Shown here: positions 6,784 through 14,204 of the stretch, piece by piece
Position numbering within the stretch: position 1 is the first letter of the stretch
Layout of the letters: every line of letters starts with the position of its first letter
From: Deltaproteobacteria bacterium RBG_13_61_14
GTDB lineage: Bacteria; RBG-13-61-14
Length of the DNA stretch: 19,563 nucleotides
Direction of reading: 5' to 3'
NCBI GenBank assembly: GCA_001797815.1
Contig: MGQK01000099.1
Span: forward strand, 30,957-50,519
Program-made: the position numbers and the translations under genes
Notes under the pieces: model-generated
The model's input: the letters and a program-made list of their open reading frames with translations, nothing else
What the model was told of the DNA's origin: nothing
Database searches by the model: none

Positions 6784-8592
6784 TTACGGTATGGTAACGA
6801 TATCGGAAATTAAGGTAACCGCGCCGGCGCCTGAGGGTTGAGCTCCGGACAACAATCGGCCATTGATCTGGGCGCCGGTATCGATCGAGATGTCGTCATT
6901 AGCCAGGATGGTTCCCTCGAAGGCCGTGAACTGTCCAATCGTCGCGGCGCTGCCCACCTGCCAAAAGACATTGGCAGCGTCGGCGCCGTTAATGAGCATC
7001 ACATTGCCTCCGGTTGCGCAAGGAACGGATGCCCCGCAACCGACCGTGGTGAGGGTGGACGCGATTTGGAAAATCCAGACGGAATTCGCATCTCCTTGTC
7101 CGTCAAGGGTGAGATTTCCTGACGCGATACTGAGGGAGGACGTGGATTTGTAGATCCCGGGAGGAAGGGTTGTTCCCCCTTGATCTCCGGAGACCGTGGC
7201 CGGAGCAGGAACGGTTCGTCCCGCCGCGTCGTTAAACGCAACCGTCAGGGCGGCTTTGGCGGCAGTTAGCCCGGCGGCATCAATCGCCGCGCATGCCGGA
7301 CCGGCCGCATCAACCGCGTAGACCGTCCCGTTGACTTCTGGGCAGGTTAGGGGTGAGCTGAATCCGGTGATAAAGGCGCCCGAGGCCGGGCTCACCCCAA
7401 TATCCCCGGTAATCGCGGAAGTCGGAACGTTGGAGATTCCGTCGCCGGCCAGAATCACGAAATTGGCGGCCGCGCCCAGGGCTACCGGCGCTGGATTTAT
7501 CACTACGGCGGCGGCCGTAGTAAAACTCCAGACATAATTATTTAACAGTCCATTGCCTCCCAGGTCCTTGGCCCCGGTCGTAATCGTGGCGGTATATTTG
7601 GTGTTGACGGCGAGAGGGCTTAAGGGGGTAAAGGTCGCAATGTCGGTCAATAAATTGTAAGTGACGATTCCGACCACAGGAGTTAGGCCAGGCCCGGTCA
7701 GCGTGAAGTTGGCGGTGATGATCGTTCCAGGATTCATCGCCTCGCTGAAGGTGGCGTTGACGGCCGTGTTGATCGGCACCCCGGTGGCAAGATTAGCGGG
7801 GACGACTAAAATCACCGTGGGTCTGGTGGTGTCTGGCGTTGACCCGGTGGTAAAGCTCCAGACGAAGTCACTTCCCAGTGCAATGCCTGCCAGGTCCATG
7901 GCCCCGGTGGTAATCGTGGCAGTATAGACGGTGTTGATGGCGAGAGGGCTGGATGGGGTAAAGGTCGCAATCACGCCCACATAGGTCACCGTGCCTGAAA
8001 TCGGCGTGGCCCCTTGCTTTAAGGTAAAGGTGGCGGTGGTGATCGTGGCCGGGTCCATCGCCTCACTGAAGGTGGCGGTGACGGCCGTGTTGATCGGCAC
8101 CCCGGTGGCAAGATCGGCAGGGCTGACGAGAATCACTTCGGGTTGGGGGGTGTCTGCCGTTGCACCCGTGGTAAAGATCCATACAAAGGGAATTGCCAGT
8201 GAAACGCCTGCGGGGTTCTTGGCTCCGGTGGTAATCGTGCCGATATAGGTGGTGTTTGGTGTGAGATCGCTGTCCGGTGTAAAAATTGCAATGTGGTTTG
8301 TTCCATCATAGGTGACGGTTCCGGTTACGGGAGCTGTGCCCGGTCCGGTCACCGTAAAGGTTGCGGTGTTGATCGTTGCCGGGTCCATCGCCTCACTGAA
8401 GGTGGCGGTGATTTTCCGGTTGATCGGCACCCCGGTTTCAGTATTAGCCGGGGTTACGAAAGTCACGGTGGGACGGTGGCGATTCCAACCATCGCCATCT
8501 CCGCACTCATCATCTTGGCACGTGCATCCGATCATAAAAACAGACAGGAGCGCTGCCATCGCCCAAATCGCATAGCCTTTCAATTTTCGCAT
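6784..8592 (-). CDS. Lipoprotein with three Big_5 Ig-like domains and a DUF3494 (ice-binding-like) domain
   Basis: The frame opens at 8664, but the ATG at 8592 has the ribosome binding site (AAGGAG) and starts a lipoprotein signal (MRKLKGYAIWAMAALLSVF, then MIGC with Cys23), so I use it: 602 residues. After an acidic Cys-rich linker come three ~100-residue Ig-like repeats (about 40-143, 150-249, 256-360), each with P-A-N/D...TGVPIN, ATFSEAMDP/NP, and ending in a W-(I/S)-FTT strand; this is the Big_5 pattern. Residues ~368-600 match DUF3494: LGAAANFVILAG, TGDIGVSP, PGIYKS, FQI, FWQVGSAATIG, GTILA and NGRLLSGA. That fold includes ice-binding proteins, but many members are likely adhesins or surface proteins of other function. 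It is predicted to be attached to the outer membrane. The ice role is not implied by sequence alone. Confidence 0.88.
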   Translation of the reverse strand: MRKLKGYAIWAMAALLSVFMIGCTCQDDECGDGDGWNRHRPTVTFVTPANTETGVPINRKITATFSEAMDPATINTATFTVTGPGTAPVTGTVTYDGTNHIAIFTPDSDLTPNTTYIGTITTGAKNPAGVSLAIPFVWIFTTGATADTPQPEVILVSPADLATGVPINTAVTATFSEAMDPATITTATFTLKQGATPISGTVTYVGVIATFTPSSPLAINTVYTATITTGAMDLAGIALGSDFVWSFTTGSTPDTTRPTVILVVPANLATGVPINTAVNATFSEAMNPGTIITANFTLTGPGLTPVVGIVTYNLLTDIATFTPLSPLAVNTKYTATITTGAKDLGGNGLLNNYVWSFTTAAAVVINPAPVALGAAANFVILAGDGISNVPTSAITGDIGVSPASGAFITGFSSPLTCPEVNGTVYAVDAAGPACAAIDAAGLTAAKAALTVAFNDAAGRTVPAPATVSGDQGGTTLPPGIYKSTSSLSIASGNLTLDGQGDANSVWIFQIASTLTTVGCGASVPCATGGNVMLINGADAANVFWQVGSAATIGQFTAFEGTILANDDISIDTGAQINGRLLSGAQPSGAGAVTLISDIVTIP

Positions 8593-8752
8593 TGGTTTCT
8601 CTCCTTCTCTCGAGATTGTCCAGCCTCTAGTTGAAATTGAGAGGCGGCCTGTTTGGTAACCCATCCTAACGCCACCTTCACTTCCCTATCAAGATTTTTC
8701 GTCAATGATTCTCCTTTCTCGTTAAGACAGAGCCGCCGATTCGAGGCCTGCG

Positions 8753-9253
8753 TTATTTTTGCGCCGAGGCCACGAGGAGGCTCCATTCCGCCTCGGGGTT
8801 GTCGTTTACGGTCAGGGAAAGGGAATACTTTCCGGCCGCGAGTTCCGCCGGAAGGGCAAATTCCATGGGGCCGATCTTTTCACCTTGGGCCACGTTGCGG
8901 TCGAGGAGCGAAACCACGCGACCGTCCTGGTCTTGGATCGTGACCGCGACCTCAGCGTCCTGGGGGGCTGGGCCGCGAAGACGGAAGGTGAACTTCTGGC
9001 CGGGCGCCGCGTTCATGGCCGTGCCGGATTCGTAAATGCCCCCGGTGGAGAAGTCAACCGCCAGCGCCACCACGCCCGGGATCACCCCCACGAAAAACCA
9101 CAGGCAATCCAGCACCAGAGAGGTCGCGTCAATCCTGCCGCCGTTCTGCCCTCTACGCTCGGGATGCATAATATACCCGCAGTTGATGGCGGCTAAGGTC
9201 AACGCGACCAGCATCAGCAGCACCAATCCCTTGTTCTTCAATAACCGTTTCAT
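8753..9253 (-). CDS. Conserved secreted or lipoprotein-like protein (166 aa)
   Basis: The start at 9253 has a strong ribosome binding site (AAGGAGG). The N-terminus is a signal peptide (MKRLLKNKGLVLLMLVALTL) reaching Cys25; the residues before the Cys are AIN rather than the usual lipobox (L-A/S-G/A), so lipidation is uncertain. Next is YIMHPERRGQNGGRID followed by a hydrophobic stretch ending in PGVVALAVDFSTGGIY (about 46-74), a pattern I recognise from small uncharacterised envelope lipoproteins of proteobacteria. The C-terminal ~90 residues look like one beta-sandwich domain (FTFRLRG, VAVTIQDQDG, KYSLSLTVND). Function unknown. It lies between the lmo0937-type gene (110 nt upstream) and the Ig-like lipoprotein gene (160 nt downstream), same strand. 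Confidence 0.75.
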   Translation of the reverse strand: MKRLLKNKGLVLLMLVALTLAAINCGYIMHPERRGQNGGRIDATSLVLDCLWFFVGVIPGVVALAVDFSTGGIYESGTAMNAAPGQKFTFRLRGPAPQDAEVAVTIQDQDGRVVSLLDRNVAQGEKIGPMEFALPAELAAGKYSLSLTVNDNPEAEWSLLVASAQK

Positions 9254-9316
9254 GATCGTTCGCCTCCTTGGCAGTACAACCGGATCGTCAAGCGATCAGG
9301 CTGTCCTGCGGTTAAT

Positions 9317-9348
9317 GATACCAACAACAACAACTGGGCCTTGGTATC
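9317..9348. repeat. Inverted repeat between lmo0937-type and lipoprotein-like genes
   Basis: GATACCAA (9317-9324) and TTGGTATC (9341-9348) form an 8-bp stem around a 16-nt loop. It is just past the stop of the 52-aa gene on the minus strand. There is no T-run; it may be an operator or an RNA hairpin. Confidence 0.35.
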
Positions 9349-9363
9349 TAAATTAACTGCTTC

Positions 9364-9522
9364 TTAAAACGCCCGCCGCCCCCGAATGACCCTGACCAGC
9401 ACCGCGATAATGGCGGCCACCAGCAGGAGGTGAATGAGCCAAGCTATCCCGCTCACCGTGACGTGGGTTATAAACCCCAACAGCCACAGAATTACCAGGA
9501 TTGCGACAATGGTCCAAAACAT
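9364..9522 (-). CDS. lmo0937-family mini membrane protein (52 aa)
   Basis: The reverse complement from the ATG at 9522 encodes MFWTIVAILVILWLLGFITH, then a short turn (VTVSGIAWLIH), a second hydrophobic helix (LLLVAAIIAVLVRVI) and a basic end (RGRRAF). This two-helix pattern with the starting MFWTI is typical of the lmo0937/DUF5670 family, small membrane proteins of unknown function often found among stress genes. The ribosome binding site is AAGGAGAATCAA directly before the ATG. A perfect 12-bp palindrome TTTGACGTCAAA lies at 9571-9582, about 50 nt upstream, and could be an operator. The truncated response-regulator copy ends 44 nt upstream, so transcription from its sigma-54-type promoter would run straight into this gene. 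Confidence 0.85.
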   Translation of the reverse strand: MFWTIVAILVILWLLGFITHVTVSGIAWLIHLLLVAAIIAVLVRVIRGRRAF

Positions 9523-9566
9523 TTGATTCTCCTTACCGGGTTGCTCCGGCCCATTGGCGACTTATA

Positions 9567-9710
9567 CTAATTTGACGTCAAACATATTCCCCGGGAAAAA
9601 GTTTGAACCTGGTGGCCCAAGTCATTCAGAAAGCTCTCCAGGGTTTTCAGCACGATGAGTTCATCGTCAACGATGTCAATGCGCATATTCAATATTTTTT
9701 GAACCGGCAT
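9567..9710 (-). pseudogene. Truncated response-regulator copy (first 39 codons plus foreign tail)
   Basis: This frame starts at the same ATG and ribosome binding site as the intact gene at 4263 and is identical in protein through HQVQTFS. It then runs into RGICLTSN and a stop. It keeps the D15-D16 acidic pair but lacks the phospho-acceptor Asp, Ser and Lys, so it cannot be a working receiver. A 47-residue peptide may still be made, because promoter and ribosome binding site are intact. It probably serves now only as a leader upstream of the lmo0937-type gene. Confidence 0.9.
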
Positions 9711-9781
9711 TGGGCTCCCTTTATATCCGGTGGCTAACCATCCCTGGTCTGGAATTTGGCTCCACATGCCCTTCTTGAAGG

Positions 9782-9797
9782 AGCAAACGCTATGCCA
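9782..9797 (-). promoter_or_regulatory. Sigma-54 (-24/-12) promoter, copy 2, facing the envelope block
   Basis: This is identical to the site at 4335-4350: TGGCATAGCGTTTGCT on the minus strand, one mismatch to the RpoN consensus with exact GG/GC spacing. The predicted start is near 9770. The transcript would cross the truncated response-regulator frame and then enter the lmo0937-type gene at 9522 and the rest of the envelope block. Confidence 0.7.
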
Positions 9798-9881
9798 GAG
9801 CAAAACATTTTTTGATTATTAAAGTTTTTCGGATAGTTATGGAAAGGACGAGGAGATTAAAAGAAGAGAGTTGATCTAAGC

Positions 9882-9931
9882 TTGGCAACTGTTGCTAATA
9901 ACAGTTGCTAACGATGGTTAGGAATTGCCAA
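9882..9931. promoter_or_regulatory. Heptamer array, copy 2, candidate enhancer
   Basis: TTGGCAA (9882), TTGCTAA (9892), TTGCTAA (9905) and TTGCCAA (9925) have the same order and spacing as at 4434-4483. The three base changes relative to copy 1 all fall outside the heptamers (one before the third, two in the spacer of the TTGCTAAC/GTTAGGAA dyad). The array is about 110-160 bp upstream of the predicted start. Confidence 0.55.
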
Positions 9932-9973
9932 CTTTTCGGAAGGAATTTAACAAGGGGTCAGACCCCAAGTTAA

Positions 9974-11353
<1,380 letters not shown>

Positions 11354-11428
11354 CGTTTTACCCTTTTCCTAACCAGCGCGGGAGGCGGACTGGAAGTCAA
11401 GGACGGATGTTCTTTATCATCAGGACCG

Positions 11429-11469
11429 AAGTGCTTACCCTGGTGTACCCTGGTGATTATTTAGCACTT
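11429..11469. promoter_or_regulatory. Inverted repeat with tandem decamer upstream of the activator gene
   Basis: AAGTGCT (11429-11435) and AGCACTT (11463-11469) are perfect inverted arms. Between them TACCCTGGTG occurs twice in tandem (11436-11445, 11446-11455). The site is 75-115 bp upstream of the activator's ATG. It could be an operator; no promoter elements are clear enough to place it relative to a start site. Confidence 0.35.
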
Positions 11470-11720
11470 TTCCTGGGCTCTGGCAAGAACGAGGGGCTCG
11501 CGGCTCCGGGAGAAAAGGGCTGGATCCAAAAGCGGGAGAAGCGATGCAACCGGTAAAGCGTGCTCATCCGGGATCGTTTCGGAACGCGAGATCACGATTT
11601 TTTACAAGGCGACCGCCGGAAAAATTCCGCAACAGCGTACTTATCGAATTTTCCTCCGGCCACCGCGGTCACCAGAGCTAAACTGCCGGCAGCCGGATCA
11701 CGCGCAAGCAAAAAGAAATT

Positions 11721-11850
11721 GGCCGCCGGTTTTTGGAGTGCGGAGCTTCAGCGCTGCTTTCAAGGGCGACGATTTATCGTCGCCAATGCCCGCCGATCAA
11801 TCGGCGGGAACCAAAGCGGTGATCAATCACCGCACTCCATAGCGGCGGCC
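11721..11850. repeat. Composite palindromic repeat: nested outer stems with three tandem hairpins
   Basis: Outer stem GGCCGCCG (11721-11728) pairs with CGGCGGCC (11843-11850). A second stem GGAGTGCGG (11735-11743) pairs with CCGCACTCC (11830-11838). Inside are three near-perfect hairpins: GGCGACGAT-TT-ATCGTCGCC (11765-11784), CCCGCCGAT-CA-ATCGGCGGG (11789-11808) and GCGGTGAT-CA-ATCACCGC (11816-11833). All three have the core GAT-NN-ATC with different flanks. The last hairpin shares bases with the second stem, so the two would compete. CAGCGCTG (an 8-bp palindrome) is also inside. The design resembles dispersed multi-hairpin repeats of other genomes. Confidence 0.8.
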
Positions 11851-11858
11851 CCGGCCGC

Positions 11859-12086
11859 TCAGTCGGCCAGGCGTTTGAGCGTCTTGCCATATTTCCGCTT
11901 CAGCCCGGCCAGAGTTTCCTCAAATTCTTTCTGCCGCTTAGGGCCACGCCGCGGAATGAGAATAAGGCCTTGACCGTCGGTAAAGATCTCCAGTGGAGTA
12001 TTATCGTCAATTTGCAATAGTTCGAGAATCGGGCGAGGAATGACCAGGGCGTAACTATTGCCATGTTTGACCAATTTTCGAATCAT
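11859..12086 (-). CDS. AbrB/MazE/SpoVT-type DNA-binding protein (antitoxin-like)
   Basis: The 75-residue protein starts MIRKLVKHGNSYALVIPRPI, the swapped-hairpin AbrB fold: LVKHGNSYALVIPRPILELLQI, then an acidic beta turn and LILIPRR (about residues 1-46). This fold is typical of MazE/VapB-like antitoxins and small transcription regulators. The basic C-terminal tail (KRQKEFEETLAGLKRKYGKTLKRLAD) would normally bind a partner toxin. A ribosome binding site (AAGGAA) precedes the ATG. No toxin gene (PemK, PIN or Fic/Doc) is on either side: downstream is the multi-hairpin repeat, upstream the flippase-like gene. It is either an orphan antitoxin or a stand-alone regulator. The stop codon sits in a small hairpin (GGCCG...CGGCC) attached to the repeat. 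Confidence 0.8.
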   Translation of the reverse strand: MIRKLVKHGNSYALVIPRPILELLQIDDNTPLEIFTDGQGLILIPRRGPKRQKEFEETLAGLKRKYGKTLKRLAD

Positions 12087-12157
12087 GGGCCATTTTCCTT
12101 CGGGTCAACCAATGTAGCTATAATGTATCACTCAAGCGAGGTCGGATCAAGGTTTGA

Positions 12158-13105
12158 TTACGTATTGGCGGAGGTCGAGGGGGCGGAGGAAAAGTGGCGG
12201 AGGAAGAGCAGGCCGAAGATCCAGCGGAGCAGGTTCATGGCGAGCGTCCAGGCGAGGGAAAAGAGGAGGAGGTCTTGGGCCGGGGCTTGGCCGGCGAAGA
12301 GGACGAGCCAGGCGCCCTGGGTGGTGCCGAGGCGGCCGGGGGTGGGGATGGCGGCGACGAAAGAGATGAGGGGGAGCTTGAGGATCAGGTCCGCGAGCGG
12401 GAGGCGCAGGTCGAGCGAGCGGAGCGCGACCGCGGTCAGGGCGATCCAGATCAAGTTCTGAACGAGGCGAAGCGCGATGACAAAGGCATAGTCCGAAAGC
12501 CGGGCCTGGTCAAAGGCGGCCAGGAGCGGGGTGTGGAGGCGGCGGCGGAGCGACTGGGGCCGGCCCCTGACCCAGAAGAGGAGCGAGAGGGCGAAGAGGG
12601 GCCAGGCCACGGCCATGAAGAGCAGGAGCCAGTGGAACTCGCGGGTTTGTCCGAAGCCGGGGTCATGAAAGAAAGAGAAGAGCAAGAGGGTGGGCAGGAT
12701 CAGGAGCGAGTGATAGGTATTGTAGGCCAGGAAGAAAATGATCCCGGCGATTTCCGAGAGCGAGCGGCCGGTCTTCTTGCTGAGGATGTAAGCGATCGAG
12801 CCTTGGCCGTAGAGGAATCCCACGCTGGCCAGGAGATAGGAGGCGCCGCGGGCGCGGAGCACTTCCGGGTAAGGGAGCGGCGCCCCGAAGCGGCGGAGCA
12901 GCCAGGCGTGGGCGTAGCTGTCGAGGAAAAAGAGGACAAGGAAAAAGGCGACCAGGGGCCCGGCGAAGCCCAGGAGGTGAAAGCGCGACCAGGCCTGGGC
13001 CAGTTGGGAAAAAGGGACGCGGCGGAAAATGACGATCAGGATGGCGAGGGCCAGGGCCCAGAGGAAGAGAGACCGGATTCGACTCAGGAGCTTGGAAGCG
13101 GGCAT
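12158..13105 (-). CDS. Flippase-like integral membrane protein (LPG synthase TM domain family)
   Basis: The 315-residue protein has about eight hydrophobic helices (for example FLWALALAILIVIF near residue 15, LVAFFLVLFFL near 52, IIFFLAYNTYHSLLILPTLLLFSFF near 130). The pattern near residues 260-285, with PTPGRLGTTQGAW, is the usual signature of the lysylphosphatidylglycerol-synthase TM/UPF0104 family, whose members are thought to flip or modify lipids or serve as glycan-lipid transport partners. The soluble aminoacyl-transfer domain of MprF is absent. The true substrate is unknown. It begins 4 nt after the stop of the VOC gene on the same strand, so the two are co-transcribed. Confidence 0.8.
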   Translation of the reverse strand: MPASKLLSRIRSLFLWALALAILIVIFRRVPFSQLAQAWSRFHLLGFAGPLVAFFLVLFFLDSYAHAWLLRRFGAPLPYPEVLRARGASYLLASVGFLYGQGSIAYILSKKTGRSLSEIAGIIFFLAYNTYHSLLILPTLLLFSFFHDPGFGQTREFHWLLLFMAVAWPLFALSLLFWVRGRPQSLRRRLHTPLLAAFDQARLSDYAFVIALRLVQNLIWIALTAVALRSLDLRLPLADLILKLPLISFVAAIPTPGRLGTTQGAWLVLFAGQAPAQDLLLFSLAWTLAMNLLRWIFGLLFLRHFSSAPSTSANT

Positions 13106-13109
13106 CAGC

Positions 13110-13721
13110 TCAAACCGAGAGGGAGCGCCTTCCCGACCGTTTCTGGAGCCGGCCCAGGGCGTGGATCAGGCCTGGTCGAGGCCGGACGACCCGGCCGAAG
13201 ATGCGCATGGAGATGAACTCGATGATCAACCCGGCCGCGGCCATGGTATCCAGGTAGGCGAAGTCGGCGCGCATCGGCCCGGTTTTGATCTGGCCCCGCA
13301 CCCAGAGCGGGTGACCTGCGGCCACCAGCCGCTTGACCGCGGCATCCACCTCGGGCGCCAGAAAGCCCAGGTGCTGGACGACCATCCTCCCTTCCGGGTC
13401 CAGGCTCTGCCGGTAAAAGTCCGAGCCCCGGCCCGGCTCGAGCAACTCCAGCTCAAATCCCTGATGATAGGCGATCCCCAGCTTGCCGGAAAAATTCCGA
13501 TCCTCTTCCCGCTCGCGCCAGAGCCGGGTCGGGCCGGCCAGGATCAGGAAGGGACCGATGCCCCGCCCCTCCAACTGCGCGGCCGCGGCCTCCACCCCCG
13601 GCACCACAATCCCGAGCTGATGTAGAGCGGGCAGGCCAAACTTGATCCGGAACCCCTGCGCCAGAGCTTGCACCCCGGCCGCAAAATCCGGGCCGTCCAG
13701 CAAATCCGCGAGCAGAACCAT
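13110..13721 (-). CDS. VOC-superfamily protein (glyoxalase/dioxygenase fold)
   Basis: The frame opens at 13799, but that start would overlap a well-formed promoter on the other strand (13783-13811) and adds an unlike-family tail, so I start at the ATG at 13721 (203 residues), though its ribosome binding site is weak. Two VOC modules are seen: one from LPALHQLGIVVPGVE (about 30) to FELELLEP (about 95), the other from VVQHLGFLAPEVD (about 115) to LIIEFIS (about 172). His34, Glu92, His117 and Glu168 stand where the metal ligands of glyoxalase I-type members lie, so it probably binds a metal. It is more like the uncharacterised glyoxalase_4-type group than GloA. The reaction is not known. It forms a two-gene operon with the flippase-like gene. 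Confidence 0.8.
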   Translation of the reverse strand: MVLLADLLDGPDFAAGVQALAQGFRIKFGLPALHQLGIVVPGVEAAAAQLEGRGIGPFLILAGPTRLWREREEDRNFSGKLGIAYHQGFELELLEPGRGSDFYRQSLDPEGRMVVQHLGFLAPEVDAAVKRLVAAGHPLWVRGQIKTGPMRADFAYLDTMAAAGLIIEFISMRIFGRVVRPRPGLIHALGRLQKRSGRRSLSV

Positions 13722-13782
13722 GGTGGCAAGCTTAACAAATACCAGCCCCAGGGACAACTTCCCCTGCGCCTGACTTTCAGAC

Positions 13783-13811
13783 TTGCCTATTTCCCGCATT
13801 CTTGGTATAGT
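13783..13811 (+). promoter_or_regulatory. Sigma-70-type promoter of the symporter stump
   Basis: TTGCCT, 17 nt, TATAGT. The same arrangement in related sequence (TTGCAG, 17 nt, TATGGT) is in front of the intact symporter gene at 16110-16138. It lies in the divergent gap with the VOC gene. Confidence 0.6.
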
Positions 13812-13831
13812 TTTCGCCGGAGAATTTAGGC

Positions 13832-14034
13832 GTGGCGCCCACCCCCATAGACTTTTTCATCATCATCCTCCACTTCGTGGGCGTGGTCATCCTGGGCACC
13901 TAGTTCACCCGCTACGTGAAAAGCTCGGGCGATTTCTTCCTGGCCGGCAAGATGCTGCCCTGGTGGGCCATGGGCATGAGCCTGGTGGTCGCGGACATCG
14001 GCGCGCTCGACTTCATCGCGGTCTCGGGCCAGGG
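13832..14034 (+). pseudogene. 5' fragment of a second Na+/solute symporter gene
   Basis: The 203 bp align without gaps to 16160-16362, the start of the intact symporter gene. After a differing first 20 bp there are only about eight single-base changes. The fragment begins with GTG, has an in-frame TAG at codon 24 (13901-13903; TAC in the intact gene) and stops matching after codon 67, in CAGGG, where GAGATGGGGAGATGGGGTCAGG begins. Promoter and spacer are also related to the intact locus, so this was once a paralogous gene copy, not just a coding scrap. Most other changes are silent, which suggests it diverged under selection before it was broken. Confidence 0.92.
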
Positions 14035-14046
14035 AGATGGGGAGAT

Positions 14047-14152
14047 GGGGTCAGGCCTTGAATTCTGATTCTCGTGTGTCTTTGCGGGGCAACAATGGGC
14101 AGGTTATGCTCATCTGATGGAGGAGAAATGTCAAATGTCAAGACCTGACCCC
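14047..14152. repeat. Small element with inverted GGGGTCAGG ends
   Basis: GGGGTCAGGCCTTGA (from 14047) and TCAAGACCTGACCCC (to 14152) are inverted arms with one mismatch, enclosing ~76 bp without a gene. It abuts the symporter stump and precedes the radical SAM gene. The outer motif GGGGTCAGGTCTTGACATTT is one I associate with non-autonomous repeats of REP-associated tyrosine transposases, but no such transposase is in the window. Confidence 0.6.
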
Positions 14153-14154
14153 AA
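14088..14154. repeat. 67-bp direct repeat, left copy
   Basis: Matches 15902-15968 in the same orientation with one difference (A/G in ATGGAGG-R-GAAATG). It contains ATGGGC...GCTCAT, a short stem, and the tandem TGTCAAA/TGTCAAG before CCTGACCCC. It ends 50 bp before the radical SAM start codon. Confidence 0.93.
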
Positions 14155-14204
14155 ATCCTCAAATCCTGAAATAACATGGAGTAGACAATCGTCAGGAGTG
14201 AAAT

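Larger units (their letters stand above)
9594..9965. repeat. Duplicated segment, copy 2
   Basis: Same orientation as copy 1 at 4147-4517, about 5.45 kb away. It begins abruptly in GGAAAAAG within the response-regulator frame and ends in GGGGTCAGACCCC (9954-9966), which is a perfect odd palindrome, 8 bp before the stop codon of the sigma-54 activator. The promoter-to-codon-39 block is nearly identical to copy 1, whereas the spacer at 9831-9880 has diverged. Confidence 0.95.
11354..11858. other. 505-bp gap: upstream region of the activator plus multi-hairpin repeat
   Basis: I see no convincing gene here. Open frames on both strands are short, lack ribosome binding sites and cross strong inverted repeats. 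The right third is the composite palindromic element (11721-11850). The left part contains the inverted repeat at 11429-11469 upstream of the activator gene. The centre (about 11480-11720) holds nothing I can assign. Confidence 0.6.

Noticed and set aside
8580-8705. Possible 41-aa gene on the minus strand with a TTG start (8705) and ribosome binding site AAAGGAGA, overlapping the lipoprotein start.
   Set aside because: The protein resembles nothing, the start codon is weak and the frame covers the ribosome binding site of the Ig-like gene. It may be a leader peptide but cannot be supported.
12194-13216. 340-codon + strand frame opposite the flippase-like gene.
   Set aside because: Highly Glu/Gly/Arg-rich shadow of a membrane-protein gene; no ribosome binding site or domain.
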